Shown here piece by piece: positions 7,884 to 17,269 of a DNA stretch of 64,000 nt. The notes beneath the pieces are model-generated. The model had not been told where the DNA came from. It saw nothing but the letters and a program-made list of their open reading frames with translations, and did not search any database. The DNA comes from an uncultured Bacilli bacterium (GTDB taxonomy: Bacteria; Bacillota_I; Bacilli_A; RF39; UBA660). Numbering within the stretch: the first letter of the stretch is position 1; each line of letters begins with the position of its first letter. The stretch covers positions 62,001-126,000 of the forward strand of contig CAKOHI010000002.1 of assembly GCA_934085585.1 (NCBI GenBank), in the 5' to 3' direction. The position numbers were made by a program, and so were the translations under genes.

Positions 7884-8927
7884 ATGAATTTAGTAGTAAA
7901 TAATCACAATATTTTTTTAATAGTATTTGTAACATTTTTAGTAAGTGTGTTATTAGTTCCAATAGTAAAAAAAGTTGCAAAACATGTTGGGGCAATGGAT
8001 GTACCGAATGCTAGAAAAGTACATAAAGTACCTACGCCAAGACTTGGAGGATTAGCAATTTATATTGCATTTTTATTCGGATATATTTTATATGGGCAAA
8101 TAAGCACTCAAATGATATCTATTTTAATAGGTAGTTTTCTTCTTATAATAGTAGGAATTTTTGATGATATTAATTCAGTACCCGCCAAATACAAATTCTT
8201 AGTTCAAATTATAGCTGCAGCAATTGTAGTAATATATGGTAAATTAGGTTTTTCTGAATTAACAGTCTTTGGTTTATCATTTCATTTTCCTATGATTATA
8301 AATAATATTTTAGCGATATTCTTTATAGTAGCAATTACAAATGCCATAAATTTAATTGATGGACTAGATGGATTATCAAGTGGAATAAGCGCTATCTATT
8401 TCTTAACAATTGCCATAATTGCTTTAATAACAAATAAAATAGGTGGAATTGACATTATATTATCTTTAATTATGTTGGGATCAACATTAGGATTTTTATT
8501 TCATAATTTTCCCCCAGCAAAAATATTTATGGGAGATACAGGTAGTTTATTTTTAGGTTTTATGATATCTGTTATAGCTTTATTAGGATATAAAGTTACA
8601 ACGTTTACATCTTTAGTAGTACCAATAGTAGTGTTAGCTATTCCAATATTTGATACGCTATTTGCAATTTTAAGAAGACTCTTAAAAGGTCAAAGTATCG
8701 CCGAAGCTGACAAAGAACATTTTCATCATCAACTACTAAAAATGAAATATAGTACAGTATCAAGTATATTAATTATTTATGCAATTGATATTACATTTGC
8801 AGCAGTATCAATTCTTTATGTTTTAGGAGATAATCAACTAGCAATAGCCATATATGTAGTTTTAATGATACTATTATTATTCATTATATTAAGAACAGAT
8901 ATATTGTTTGAACATAAAAAGAAATAA
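7884..8927 (+). CDS. tagO: Undecaprenyl-phosphate GlcNAc-1-phosphate transferase (TagO/WecA family)
   Basis: Catalyses the first membrane step of teichoic acid or capsule synthesis, placing a HexNAc-1-phosphate on undecaprenyl phosphate. The 347-residue protein is a polytopic membrane enzyme with the family signatures: VPNARKVHKVPTPRLGG near residue 40, FDDI, the NLIDGLDGLSSG Asp motif near 158, FMGDTGSLF near 214 and the HFHHQLL histidine motif near 279. HFHH and the DGLDGL context favour TagO/WecA over MraY. The GAGGAG site precedes the ATG, and a TATAAT lies at 7856-7861. It sits just ahead of the polysaccharide operon, so it probably supplies that operon with its lipid-linked primer. Confidence 0.92.
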   Translation: MNLVVNNHNIFLIVFVTFLVSVLLVPIVKKVAKHVGAMDVPNARKVHKVPTPRLGGLAIYIAFLFGYILYGQISTQMISILIGSFLLIIVGIFDDINSVPAKYKFLVQIIAAAIVVIYGKLGFSELTVFGLSFHFPMIINNILAIFFIVAITNAINLIDGLDGLSSGISAIYFLTIAIIALITNKIGGIDIILSLIMLGSTLGFLFHNFPPAKIFMGDTGSLFLGFMISVIALLGYKVTTFTSLVVPIVVLAIPIFDTLFAILRRLLKGQSIAEADKEHFHHQLLKMKYSTVSSILIIYAIDITFAAVSILYVLGDNQLAIAIYVVLMILLLFIILRTDILFEHKKK

Positions 8928-8976
8928 GAGGTAACAGGAAAAATCGTCTTTCTACAATAGAAAACTTGATTGTGAG

Positions 8977-9005
8977 TTGATAAAAGCACATAAAGATGTT
9001 ATAAT
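8977..9005 (+). promoter_or_regulatory. Sigma-A-type promoter of the polysaccharide operon
   Basis: TTGATA (8977-8982) and a perfect TATAAT (9000-9005) with a 17-bp spacer lie about 40 bases ahead of ugd and downstream of tagO. The operon from ugd to the Alg13-like gene therefore has its own start site. Confidence 0.75.
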
Positions 9006-9047
9006 AACTTTACGAATTAAATAAAAATTAGAAATGAGGTTATGTTA

Positions 9048-10214
9048 ATGAAAATAGCAGTAGCAGGAACGGGTTATGTTGGTTTATCTTTGGCCACCTT
9101 ACTCAGTCAAAAAAATGAAGTTGTTGCTTTGGATATAGTTGAAGAAAAAGTGAAAATGATAAATGATAGAATTTCTCCGATAAATGATAAAGAAATTGAG
9201 GAATTTTTTAAAGAAAACAAACTTAATTTAAGGGCTACTTTAGATTATAAAGATGCTTTTGAAGGTGCAAAGTTTATTATAATAAGCACACCAACAAACT
9301 ACGATGAAGTAAAAAATTTCTTTGATACATCATCAGTAGAAGATATTATAATAAAAGTAAAAGATTTAGGTTTAGATACTACAATGGTTGTAAAATCTAC
9401 AGTACCAGTAGGTTTTATTAAAGAAATGAAGGAAAAATATCAAATTAACAATATTATGTTTAGCCCAGAGTTTTTAAGAGAAGGACATGCTTTATATGAT
9501 AATTTATATCCATCTAGAATAATAGTAGGTGAAAAAAGTAAAAGAGCAGAAGAATTTGCTAATTTGTTAAAAGATGCATGTGATAAAAAAGATGTTGTAA
9601 TTAAATATATGAATTCAACAGAAGCTGAAGCTGTTAAATTATTTGCAAATACTTATTTAGCATTAAGAGTTGCATACTTTAATGAGTTAGATACATATGC
9701 AGAAATGAATAACTTAAATACTAAAGATATTATAGAGGGTGTTTGTTTAGATCCAAGGATAGGAGATCATTACAACAATCCATCATTTGGTTATGGAGGA
9801 TATTGCTTACCTAAAGATACAAAACAGCTTTTAGCAAATTTTAAAGGAATTCCTCAAAATATGATTGGAGCCATTGTTGAATCAAATACAACTAGAAAAA
9901 AACATGTTGCAGATATGATACTTGAAAAAAATCCTAAAGTTGTAGGAATATACAGACTAATAATGAAAAGTAATTCAGATAATTTTAGAGCGAGCGCAAT
10001 TCAAAGTGTAATTCAATATCTTAAGGATAGTAGTGTAAAAATAGTAGTTTTTGAACCAACTATAAAAACTGATAAATTCGAAAAGTTTGATGTAATTCAT
10101 GATTTAGATGAATTTAAAAAAATGAGTGATGTAATAGTTGTAAATCGTATAGATGATAACTTAAATGATGTAAAAGACATTGTTTATACAAGAGATGTTT
10201 TTAGCAGGGATTAA
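9048..10214 (+). CDS. ugd: UDP-glucose 6-dehydrogenase
   Basis: Oxidises UDP-glucose to UDP-glucuronate with two NAD+. Residues 7-12 (GTGYVG) form the dinucleotide-binding loop; STPTNY, KSTVPVGF and SPEFLREG are family signatures, and the GYGGYCLPKDT motif carries the catalytic cysteine, Cys253. The 388-residue length is typical of the compact bacterial type. I start at the ATG at 9048 because GAGGT lies at proper distance; the ATG at 9042 is too close to it. It is the first gene of the operon. The next gene encodes a UDP-glucuronate-4-epimerase-like enzyme, so the pathway can go on to UDP-galacturonate. UDP-mannosaminuronate dehydrogenase is a less likely alternative. Confidence 0.92.
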   Translation: MKIAVAGTGYVGLSLATLLSQKNEVVALDIVEEKVKMINDRISPINDKEIEEFFKENKLNLRATLDYKDAFEGAKFIIISTPTNYDEVKNFFDTSSVEDIIIKVKDLGLDTTMVVKSTVPVGFIKEMKEKYQINNIMFSPEFLREGHALYDNLYPSRIIVGEKSKRAEEFANLLKDACDKKDVVIKYMNSTEAEAVKLFANTYLALRVAYFNELDTYAEMNNLNTKDIIEGVCLDPRIGDHYNNPSFGYGGYCLPKDTKQLLANFKGIPQNMIGAIVESNTTRKKHVADMILEKNPKVVGIYRLIMKSNSDNFRASAIQSVIQYLKDSSVKIVVFEPTIKTDKFEKFDVIHDLDEFKKMSDVIVVNRIDDNLNDVKDIVYTRDVFSRD

Positions 10215-10245
10215 AATTAATTTTGTAGGAAAAGAGAGTGGATAA

Positions 10246-11214
10246 ATGAAAACGTATTTAATAACCGGAGGCGCAGGATTTATTGGTTCAACTTTAGCTG
10301 ATAAACTTCTAGAAAAAAAATTAAAAGTAATTGTAGCAGATAACTTTAATGATTTTTATGATCCTCAAATAAAGGAAAATAATGTCAAAAATAATTTAAA
10401 TAAATCTAATTATAAATTGGAAAGAGTTGATATCAGAGATGAAAAAGCATTGGAAAAAGTTTTTGATAACAATGAAATTGATGGTGTATTTCACTTAGCA
10501 GCTATGGCTGGAGTTCGTCCATCTATTGAAAATCCGATTCTTTACCAACAAGTTAATGGAATTGGAACACAAGTAATATTAGAACAAGCTAAAAAGCACA
10601 ATATTAAAAATTTAGTGATGGCATCATCAAGTAGTGTTTATGGTAATTGCAAGGAAGTTCCATTTAGAGAAGATTTTATTGTGGATTTTGCAATAAGTCC
10701 TTATGCTGCGACAAAAAAAGCAAATGAAGTTATGGCCCATGTATACCATAAATTATTTGACATGAATATTATTATGCTAAGATTTTTTACAGTATTTGGT
10801 CCAAGACAAAGACCAGATCTAGCAATTAATAAATTTACAAGACTTATGCTAGAAGGGAAAGAAATTCCAATGTTTGGAGATGGAACAACATCTAGAGATT
10901 ATACATTTGTTGATGACATAGTAGATGGCATAATTAAATCTATGGAATATGAAGAAAATCATGAAAGTGTTTATGAAATACTAAATTTAGGAAATTCATC
11001 TCCTATAACATTAAAAGAAATGATTGATATAATTGGTAAAGTTTTAAATATTGAACCAGTTATTAATCAACTACCTATGCAACCTGGAGATGTTGAAAGA
11101 ACATACGCTGATACAAGCAAAGCAAAAGCATTGATTGGTTATGAACCAAAAACAAGTTTTGAAGATGGGATTAAAAAATTTATAGAATGGTATAAGGAGA
11201 ATAGCGATGAATAA
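10246..11214 (+). CDS. NAD-dependent sugar epimerase, probably UDP-glucuronate 4-epimerase
   Basis: An extended short-chain dehydrogenase/reductase: GGAGFIGS at residues 8-15 binds NAD, a Ser-rich SSSSVYG precedes the catalytic pair Tyr153 and Lys157 (Y-A-A-T-K), and RFFTVFGPRQRPD and DGTTSRDYTFVDD are typical of nucleotide-sugar epimerases. The LAAMAGVR segment resembles the AGVR signature of UDP-glucuronate 4-epimerases (CapI/GAE type), and the preceding gene makes UDP-glucuronate. The predicted product is UDP-galacturonate for the surface polymer. It begins 31 bases after ugd and its stop overlaps the TupA-like gene by 8 bases. A dTDP-glucose 4,6-dehydratase or UDP-glucose epimerase is less likely, and galE is present separately. 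Confidence 0.82.
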   Translation: MKTYLITGGAGFIGSTLADKLLEKKLKVIVADNFNDFYDPQIKENNVKNNLNKSNYKLERVDIRDEKALEKVFDNNEIDGVFHLAAMAGVRPSIENPILYQQVNGIGTQVILEQAKKHNIKNLVMASSSSVYGNCKEVPFREDFIVDFAISPYAATKKANEVMAHVYHKLFDMNIIMLRFFTVFGPRQRPDLAINKFTRLMLEGKEIPMFGDGTTSRDYTFVDDIVDGIIKSMEYEENHESVYEILNLGNSSPITLKEMIDIIGKVLNIEPVINQLPMQPGDVERTYADTSKAKALIGYEPKTSFEDGIKKFIEWYKENSDE

Positions 11215-12163
11215 ATTTAAAAAATTTTTAAAAGAGAATGTAGTTACAAAAGATTTATACAAGGGATTAAGTTATATATATAATTACAGATACAGATTAA
11301 TGAACGATAGAAAATTTGCTGAAAAGAAATATAAAAAAACCATGGGAATAGAGCTTAATTTAGATAATCCAAAAACATTTGATGAAAAAATATGGTGGTT
11401 AAAAATCAATTACCATAATCCATTAATTACGATATGCTCTGACAAATACTGGGTTAGTGAATATTTAAAACTTTTAGGATATGAAGATTTGATAGTTGAA
11501 AAATACGCGGTATATAATAAATTTGAAGATATAGAATTTGATAAATTGCCAGATAGATTTTTTATAAAAACCACGCATGGATCTGGAACCAATATTATTT
11601 ATGATAAAAATAAACCTTTTGATTATAAAAAATACAAAAAAATTTTTAACAAATCATTAAAAAACAACTATTTTAACGTTCATAGAGAATGGGGATATAA
11701 AAACATTGAACCAAAAATAATTTGTGAAAAAATACTTGTGGAAAAAGATAAGGTTTCTCCGATGGATTATAAATTATTTTGCTTTAATGGAAAAGTTGAG
11801 TTTGTTACAGTTACATTATCATGTAGTCACGAAGATGGTAGTCATAGAGACACAGTTGAAAAAAATTTTTATGATAGAGATTTTAATTATCTTGATGTTA
11901 GATTCAGTGATGATAATTTTGACCCTAAATTGGTTGAAAAACCAAAGAATTTAGACAAAATGATAGAAATTGCCGAAAGATTATCCAAACCATTTCCAGA
12001 AGTGAGGGTAGATATGTATAATATTGATGGCAAGATTTATTTTAGTGAAATGACATTTTATCATAATGGTGGTTATAATGAATCAACACCAAAAGATTTT
12101 GTGAAAAAAATGGGAGATATGATTAAACTTCCTATAGAAAAAAATAAAAAGTCTAAAAAGTAG
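11207..12163 (+). CDS. TupA-like ATP-grasp protein of the polysaccharide cluster
   Basis: Matches the TupA-like ATP-grasp family by its TFDEKIWWLKINYHNPL, CSDKYWVSEYL, FIKTTHGSGTNI, DYKLFCFNGKVEFVTV and EVRVDMYNIDGKIYFSEMTF blocks. FIKTTHGSG corresponds to the ATP-binding loop, and the Asp and Glu of the last blocks would hold metal. TupA was named from teichuronopeptide synthesis in an alkaliphilic bacillus, where a polyglucuronate polymer is joined to polyglutamate. ATP-grasp enzymes form carboxylate-amine bonds, so this one may amidate uronic acid units with an amino compound; that is inference, supported by the two uronate enzymes immediately upstream. It is 318 residues long and overlaps its upstream neighbour by 8 bases. 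Confidence 0.82.
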   Translation: MNKFKKFLKENVVTKDLYKGLSYIYNYRYRLMNDRKFAEKKYKKTMGIELNLDNPKTFDEKIWWLKINYHNPLITICSDKYWVSEYLKLLGYEDLIVEKYAVYNKFEDIEFDKLPDRFFIKTTHGSGTNIIYDKNKPFDYKKYKKIFNKSLKNNYFNVHREWGYKNIEPKIICEKILVEKDKVSPMDYKLFCFNGKVEFVTVTLSCSHEDGSHRDTVEKNFYDRDFNYLDVRFSDDNFDPKLVEKPKNLDKMIEIAERLSKPFPEVRVDMYNIDGKIYFSEMTFYHNGGYNESTPKDFVKKMGDMIKLPIEKNKKSKK

Positions 12164-12175
12164 AAAGGAACAAAA

Positions 12176-13684
12176 ATGCGAACTAAAAAGGCAATTATAA
12201 ATTATATTACTGAAACAGTTCCAGAAATTTTAATTATGTTTCTGGGATTCTTTAGAATTAAATTCTTTTTAAAGTATCTCGGCACTGATATTCTTGGACT
12301 TTATCAAATGTTTGGTCAATTTTTTGCGTATATAAATCTAACTGAAGCAGGATTTTCAACTGCAGCATTATATTCGTTATATAAGCCAATAAGTGATAAA
12401 GATCAAAGGAAGGTAAATAGTATTTTAAGTGGTACTAATAGAATTTTTAGAATAATTGGTCTTGGAATGATTCTTATAGGTATTACCTTTTCTTTCTTTA
12501 TTCATTATTTCATTAAAGACAATACAATAAGTAATGGCTATATTATTACTTCATTTATAATTTTCTTATTGATTAATGTTATGAGTTACTTCTTTAAACC
12601 TTACAGTATATATTTTGATGCTAAAGAAAAAAAGTATTTGCCAAATTTAATATATCAAATAGGTTTACTAGTTAAGACTATAAGCGAAATTGCTTTATTA
12701 TTTATAGGTTTCGACTTAATTAAAATATTAATCGTTTCATTATGTATAATGATAATTACTAATTTTGCGATAAAGTATGCAATGAGAAAACAATTTCCAG
12801 AAGTTGACTTAAAAGTTGAAAAAGATTACTCAGCTTGGAAAGGAACGAAGCATCTTGTTGTTCATAAACTTGGCGGAGTAGTTGCTAATAATGTAGATAT
12901 GATAATGATTTCAACTTTTACAGGTTTAGCAAAAGTAGTTGTTTATTCATCATATATGTATGTTATAAATGCTATTAAAACATTATTAAGTAAATTTAGT
13001 TCTTCATTATATTCATTAGTTGGAATTAAAATGCTTGGTGATTCAGAAAAAGAAAACTACAAAGTTTTTCTTGAATTAAATTCATTGATGTCATTTGTTT
13101 CTATAGTAATATGTGTGTCTTTAATTTTTGCAATTAATCCTTTTATAGACATATTTTATGAAGGCAAAGTAGTTACAAGTAAGTTACTTGCATTTTGTTT
13201 TATTTTAATGTTATTTTTAAGTATAAATAGTTCAACTTTGTATGTTTATACTAATTCAACTGGATTATTTAAAGAAACCAAAATTTGTACAATTGTGGAA
13301 GCTATATCTAATTTGGTATTATCTGCAATTGGAATGATTTTTTTGGGAATTCCTGGAATTGTTTTAGCAACATCAGCATCCTATATAATTGCAGATTATA
13401 TAATTAAACCAAGGGTGTTATATAAAAATGTATTTAAAAAGGAATCAAAAAAAGATTTTTACAAAAATTTTATAATAGTTTCCATAACATTTATATTATT
13501 TTGCTTTCTAAATAACTTATTTAAAATTACAACATCAAATATATTTATTTGGTTTATTATTTGTTTAGGTCTTTTTATAGCAAATGTAGTTCTTATATAT
13601 TTTGTCTTTAAAATATTAAAAATGAATGATTGGATTTATAGAATAAAAAAAATGTTAAGGAGAAGAATAGAAAATGAAAGTTAG
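12176..13684 (+). CDS. Polysaccharide flippase (Wzx family, MATE-like fold)
   Basis: The 502-residue protein is hydrophobic throughout, with about 12-14 predicted helices, and starts with a pattern typical of oligosaccharide flippases (ITETVPEILIMFLGFFRIKFFLKYLGTDILGLYQMF, a conserved LG-x2-GLY segment). Such proteins move lipid-linked repeat units to the outer face of the membrane for polymerisation. GTKHLVVHKLGGVVANNVDMIMI resembles the mid-protein signature of this group. It is in the middle of the polysaccharide operon, 12 bases after the TupA-like gene, and overlaps the following GT2 gene by 11 bases. MurJ is excluded by context and by the lack of its signatures. Confidence 0.88.
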   Translation: MRTKKAIINYITETVPEILIMFLGFFRIKFFLKYLGTDILGLYQMFGQFFAYINLTEAGFSTAALYSLYKPISDKDQRKVNSILSGTNRIFRIIGLGMILIGITFSFFIHYFIKDNTISNGYIITSFIIFLLINVMSYFFKPYSIYFDAKEKKYLPNLIYQIGLLVKTISEIALLFIGFDLIKILIVSLCIMIITNFAIKYAMRKQFPEVDLKVEKDYSAWKGTKHLVVHKLGGVVANNVDMIMISTFTGLAKVVVYSSYMYVINAIKTLLSKFSSSLYSLVGIKMLGDSEKENYKVFLELNSLMSFVSIVICVSLIFAINPFIDIFYEGKVVTSKLLAFCFILMLFLSINSSTLYVYTNSTGLFKETKICTIVEAISNLVLSAIGMIFLGIPGIVLATSASYIIADYIIKPRVLYKNVFKKESKKDFYKNFIIVSITFILFCFLNNLFKITTSNIFIWFIICLGLFIANVVLIYFVFKILKMNDWIYRIKKMLRRRIENES

Positions 13685-14603
13685 TATAGTTATACCATTT
13701 TATAACGGAGAAAAATTTTGTGAAAAAATATTTGATATGATATTTAAGCAAACCTATCAAAACTATGAAGTAATTTGTGTAGATGATGGATCAACTGACA
13801 ACACATTAAATATATTAAAAAAAATAGAAAAGAAACACAAACAAGTAAAAGTATTTACTCAAAAAAATACTGGCCCAGGTTTTGCTAGAAAACTAGGTTT
13901 TCAAAAATCAAGTGGAGATATAATACTTTTTTATGACTCAGATGATTCTTTATATGATGAAAACGTTTTTCAAAATATTGTGCATATTTTTGGAAAAGAG
14001 AATCCAGATATAATTTTTTATGACTTGATCATTACATCAAAAAGTGGAGAATATATATCAAAAGTTATAAAAGATTTTGATTTGCAAGATGAAATTTGTG
14101 ATATAAGTTTGCTTGAGAATTGTTTGTTTAAGACTAATTTATGTAACAAAGTTTTTAAAAGAAAATTATTAAATGATGATATGTTTTATAATGGTAGTAA
14201 TTTTGAAGATGCTTACACGTTATTAAGCTATTTACAAAAGTGTAATACTTTTTATTATTCAAGCAAACATTTTTATGTTAATAATGAGGTTCTTAATCCT
14301 AATTCTTTGACTAAAACGGTAGATAGTAAAAAAATTTTGCAGATGGCGGAGGTTTTGAATTTTTTTAATGATATGAATAGATTTAATAATTTGAAAGAAT
14401 ATAAGTTTTTTGACCTTTATTGTTACCAGTTTAAAAATTTGCTTATTAATAAAAATACATGGTCTGAAGAAGAAATTAATTCTATAAAAAAAGAACTAAA
14501 AAATATGAGAAGTATTTTTAAAAGAAAAGCGTTGAAGTTATCATTAAAATATTTTTCGTTAAAAAGATATGCACTATATCTTATATCTTTAATTTATATT
14601 TAA
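13674..14603 (+). CDS. Family 2 glycosyltransferase
   Basis: The N-terminal half is a classic GT-A fold: VSIVIPFYNGEKF at the start, VCVDDGSTDNT-like CVDDGSTDN near residue 35, a PGFARKLGF segment and the metal-binding FYDSDDS near residue 85. The DxD-like motif binds the nucleotide-sugar phosphate through a divalent cation. The C-terminal half is variable, as usual. It acts on the cytoplasmic face and adds one sugar to the lipid-linked unit; the donor is unknown. At 309 residues it is of normal length. Its start lies inside the end of the flippase gene, indicating translational coupling. Confidence 0.9.
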   Translation: MKVSIVIPFYNGEKFCEKIFDMIFKQTYQNYEVICVDDGSTDNTLNILKKIEKKHKQVKVFTQKNTGPGFARKLGFQKSSGDIILFYDSDDSLYDENVFQNIVHIFGKENPDIIFYDLIITSKSGEYISKVIKDFDLQDEICDISLLENCLFKTNLCNKVFKRKLLNDDMFYNGSNFEDAYTLLSYLQKCNTFYYSSKHFYVNNEVLNPNSLTKTVDSKKILQMAEVLNFFNDMNRFNNLKEYKFFDLYCYQFKNLLINKNTWSEEEINSIKKELKNMRSIFKRKALKLSLKYFSLKRYALYLISLIYI

Positions 14604-14659
14604 AAAACAATTTGATTTTTAGTAAGATTTTGGTACAATAGATGTTAGGAAGTGAAAAG

Positions 14660-17269
14660 ATGAAAAAAAATAAGATTAATATTATTACTATTTTTTGTGC
14701 ATTTATTATTATTCAACCTTTTTTTGATGTTTTTGTGTATTGGCTAAAAGAGATAAATAATGTACAATTAAATATAGTTTCAATGATAAGACCTTTAATT
14801 GCCATTTCTTTTTATACTTATTTTATCTTTTCTAATAAAATAAGTAATAAATCGAAATTATGTAGTTTTTTATATCTAGCTATTGTTGGAGTATATTTTA
14901 TTTTGCATTTATTAAATGTAAAAGATAATTTCTTTGATCTTTCGTATGGAAACATAATGAATGAGTCAAGGCAATTGTTAAACTATGGTTATTATATTTT
15001 ACAACTGATTAATGTGTATTTTATATTTAAAATATCAACAAAAGAAGAAAAAAGAAAGATTATTATTTCGTTAGTTTTGGCTTGTGGAATAATGTGTTGT
15101 TTGTATATTCTATCTATTATAACAAAAACGTCATCTTTAACTTATGAAAATGATGTTATAAAAAAAGGATATAAAGGTTGGTCTGTTGCATCGCATTATA
15201 TTGGTCATGCACTTTTATTGTTATTTCCAGTTGTCGTATTTTCAATTTATAATAATTTAATTGAAAATAAAGTAGTTAAAATTTTGTTAATTTCTTTGAT
15301 AATTTTTTCTATTTACATGGTTGGTACTAAAGCTCCATTATTTTGTTTAGCTGGAACATTAGTATTTTCGGCAATATTAATTATAGTTGAATTATTACTC
15401 TATAAAAGTAAAATTAATTTTAATAATATATTAATAATTATAGCAACTATTTTTGTTTGTTTAACATTTAAAAATACGTATGGATATAAGAATTTTTATA
15501 ATCAAAGTGCATTATATAATGGTGGAGTATTAGAAGAAAAAGTCAATTTAGATAAATATATAAATGAAGAAAATATAAATAAAATAATAAATAATGATTA
15601 TCAAAAAGAAGATTTAGAGAATAATAATTCAAAGAAGAAAAAGACGAATGAATTTAATAAAAATTTGTCTATTGCTTTAAAAAAATATCAAACACCAAAT
15701 TTTTCGACTTTTGATAATAGAGAATTACAGTTAAAAATAAATAAGGAATTGCAAAAAAATAGTTCGATGTCAGATGTATTACTTGGTTATGGTTATTACA
15801 CTATGATTAATTGTACATGGGTTGAAACAGATACATTTGCTATTTACTTTAGTTTTGGATTAATTGGTTTCCTTCTATTAATTTTGCTACCTATACTATA
15901 TTTTGTTGTAAGTGGATTAAAAGCATTAATTAATTACAAAACACTAAACTTTAATAAAATGTTATTTGGATTTTCAATGTGTTTATCAATTGGTTTAATA
16001 ACTTTTGTTGGGTATACTCTTCATTTTTCACAAACTGTATTTTATTTTATAATTCTTTTAGTAATTTCCGACTATATATTTAAAGAAGGAAATGAAAAAG
16101 AAAAAGAAAAAAGAAAATATTTATTTGCAATTAATGATATGTCGGTTGGTGGAGCTGAAGTAGGTTTAGTCGATGTAATTAATGAGTTATCTAAAACGGA
16201 AACTGTTGATTTAGTATTATTAAGAAAAAGAGGATCTCTTTTAGAAAAATTAGATAAGAATGTAAATGTTTATGGAATACTAAATAAAGATTATAATAAA
16301 TTAAAATTAAAGATATTTCATGTATTATATTTTATGGGTGGCATATTTACTAAATATGTTTACAAAAAAACCATAAAATGTGAATATGATGTAGAAGTTG
16401 CATATATTGAAGGTTACCCAGCTGTGTTTATTGCAAATAGCACAAATAAAAAATCAGTAAAGATTGCGTCTATTAGGGTGGGATTAAAAAGTCATAAACT
16501 TGAAGCTGAAAAAATACCTTTTGGAATGAAACATTTAGAAAATGCTTATAAAAAGATGGATAAAATATATACAGTATCAACAGAAACAACCAAAGAATTT
16601 GTTGAAAAATTCCCTAAATGCAAATCTAAAACATCAACTATATACACATATTTTAATATTGAAGATATGAAAGAAAAAGCTAAAGAAAAAATGAATTTCA
16701 AGTTTGATTCTAAATGTATTAATTTTTTAACTATAGGTCGTTTTAATGAACAAAAAGGATATATTAGATTAGTCGAAGCTTTTGAAGAAGTTTTTAAAAA
16801 AAACAATAATATAAAATTGCATATTCTTGGAAAAAATAATACCGAATATGGGAAAAAAGTAATTGAATTAATAAAAGATAAGAAATTAGATAAACAAATA
16901 ATACTTCATGGTGTTGTGCAAAATCCATATCCATATATTAAAAATTGTGACTGCTTAATCTCGTCTTCATTTTATGAGGGATATCCTAGAGTTATAAATG
17001 AAGCTATAGCTTTAGGAAAATTATGTATTGGTACGAATGTTACAGGAACAAAAGAAGCATTACATAATGGTAAAATGGGATTATTAGTAGAAAATTCAAC
17101 TAAAGGAATTGTAGATGGCATGAATGAAGTTATCAACAATAAAAATATAGAAAAAAAATATGCTACTGAAATTAATAAATTTGATGGGAATAAAAAAGTA
17201 TTCTTTGAAGCTTTTGAAAAATTATGTACTATCGAACATAATTTAGGAGGTAAAAAATGCAAAAAATAA
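14660..17269 (+). CDS. Fusion of O-antigen polymerase/ligase-like membrane domain and GT4 glycosyltransferase
   Basis: Residues about 1-485 form 10-12 hydrophobic segments with a large, Lys/Asn-rich external loop (about 290-380) near the C-terminal end of the domain, the layout of Wzy polymerases and O-antigen ligases. From about residue 490 the sequence changes to a soluble GT-B fold (YLFAINDMSVGGAEVGLVDVI, then INFLTIGRFNEQKGYIRLVEAF, SSSFYEGYPRVINEAIA), a family 4 retaining glycosyltransferase with the usual E-x7-E region. Such a fusion joins sugar transfer and polymerisation in one chain and is uncommon as far as I know. I start at ATG 14660, preceded by GGAAGTGA; the upstream ATG at 14642 has no site. 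It overlaps the next gene by 13 bases. There is no sign of a frameshift. Confidence 0.82.
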   Translation: MKKNKINIITIFCAFIIIQPFFDVFVYWLKEINNVQLNIVSMIRPLIAISFYTYFIFSNKISNKSKLCSFLYLAIVGVYFILHLLNVKDNFFDLSYGNIMNESRQLLNYGYYILQLINVYFIFKISTKEEKRKIIISLVLACGIMCCLYILSIITKTSSLTYENDVIKKGYKGWSVASHYIGHALLLLFPVVVFSIYNNLIENKVVKILLISLIIFSIYMVGTKAPLFCLAGTLVFSAILIIVELLLYKSKINFNNILIIIATIFVCLTFKNTYGYKNFYNQSALYNGGVLEEKVNLDKYINEENINKIINNDYQKEDLENNNSKKKKTNEFNKNLSIALKKYQTPNFSTFDNRELQLKINKELQKNSSMSDVLLGYGYYTMINCTWVETDTFAIYFSFGLIGFLLLILLPILYFVVSGLKALINYKTLNFNKMLFGFSMCLSIGLITFVGYTLHFSQTVFYFIILLVISDYIFKEGNEKEKEKRKYLFAINDMSVGGAEVGLVDVINELSKTETVDLVLLRKRGSLLEKLDKNVNVYGILNKDYNKLKLKIFHVLYFMGGIFTKYVYKKTIKCEYDVEVAYIEGYPAVFIANSTNKKSVKIASIRVGLKSHKLEAEKIPFGMKHLENAYKKMDKIYTVSTETTKEFVEKFPKCKSKTSTIYTYFNIEDMKEKAKEKMNFKFDSKCINFLTIGRFNEQKGYIRLVEAFEEVFKKNNNIKLHILGKNNTEYGKKVIELIKDKKLDKQIILHGVVQNPYPYIKNCDCLISSSFYEGYPRVINEAIALGKLCIGTNVTGTKEALHNGKMGLLVENSTKGIVDGMNEVINNKNIEKKYATEINKFDGNKKVFFEAFEKLCTIEHNLGGKKCKK

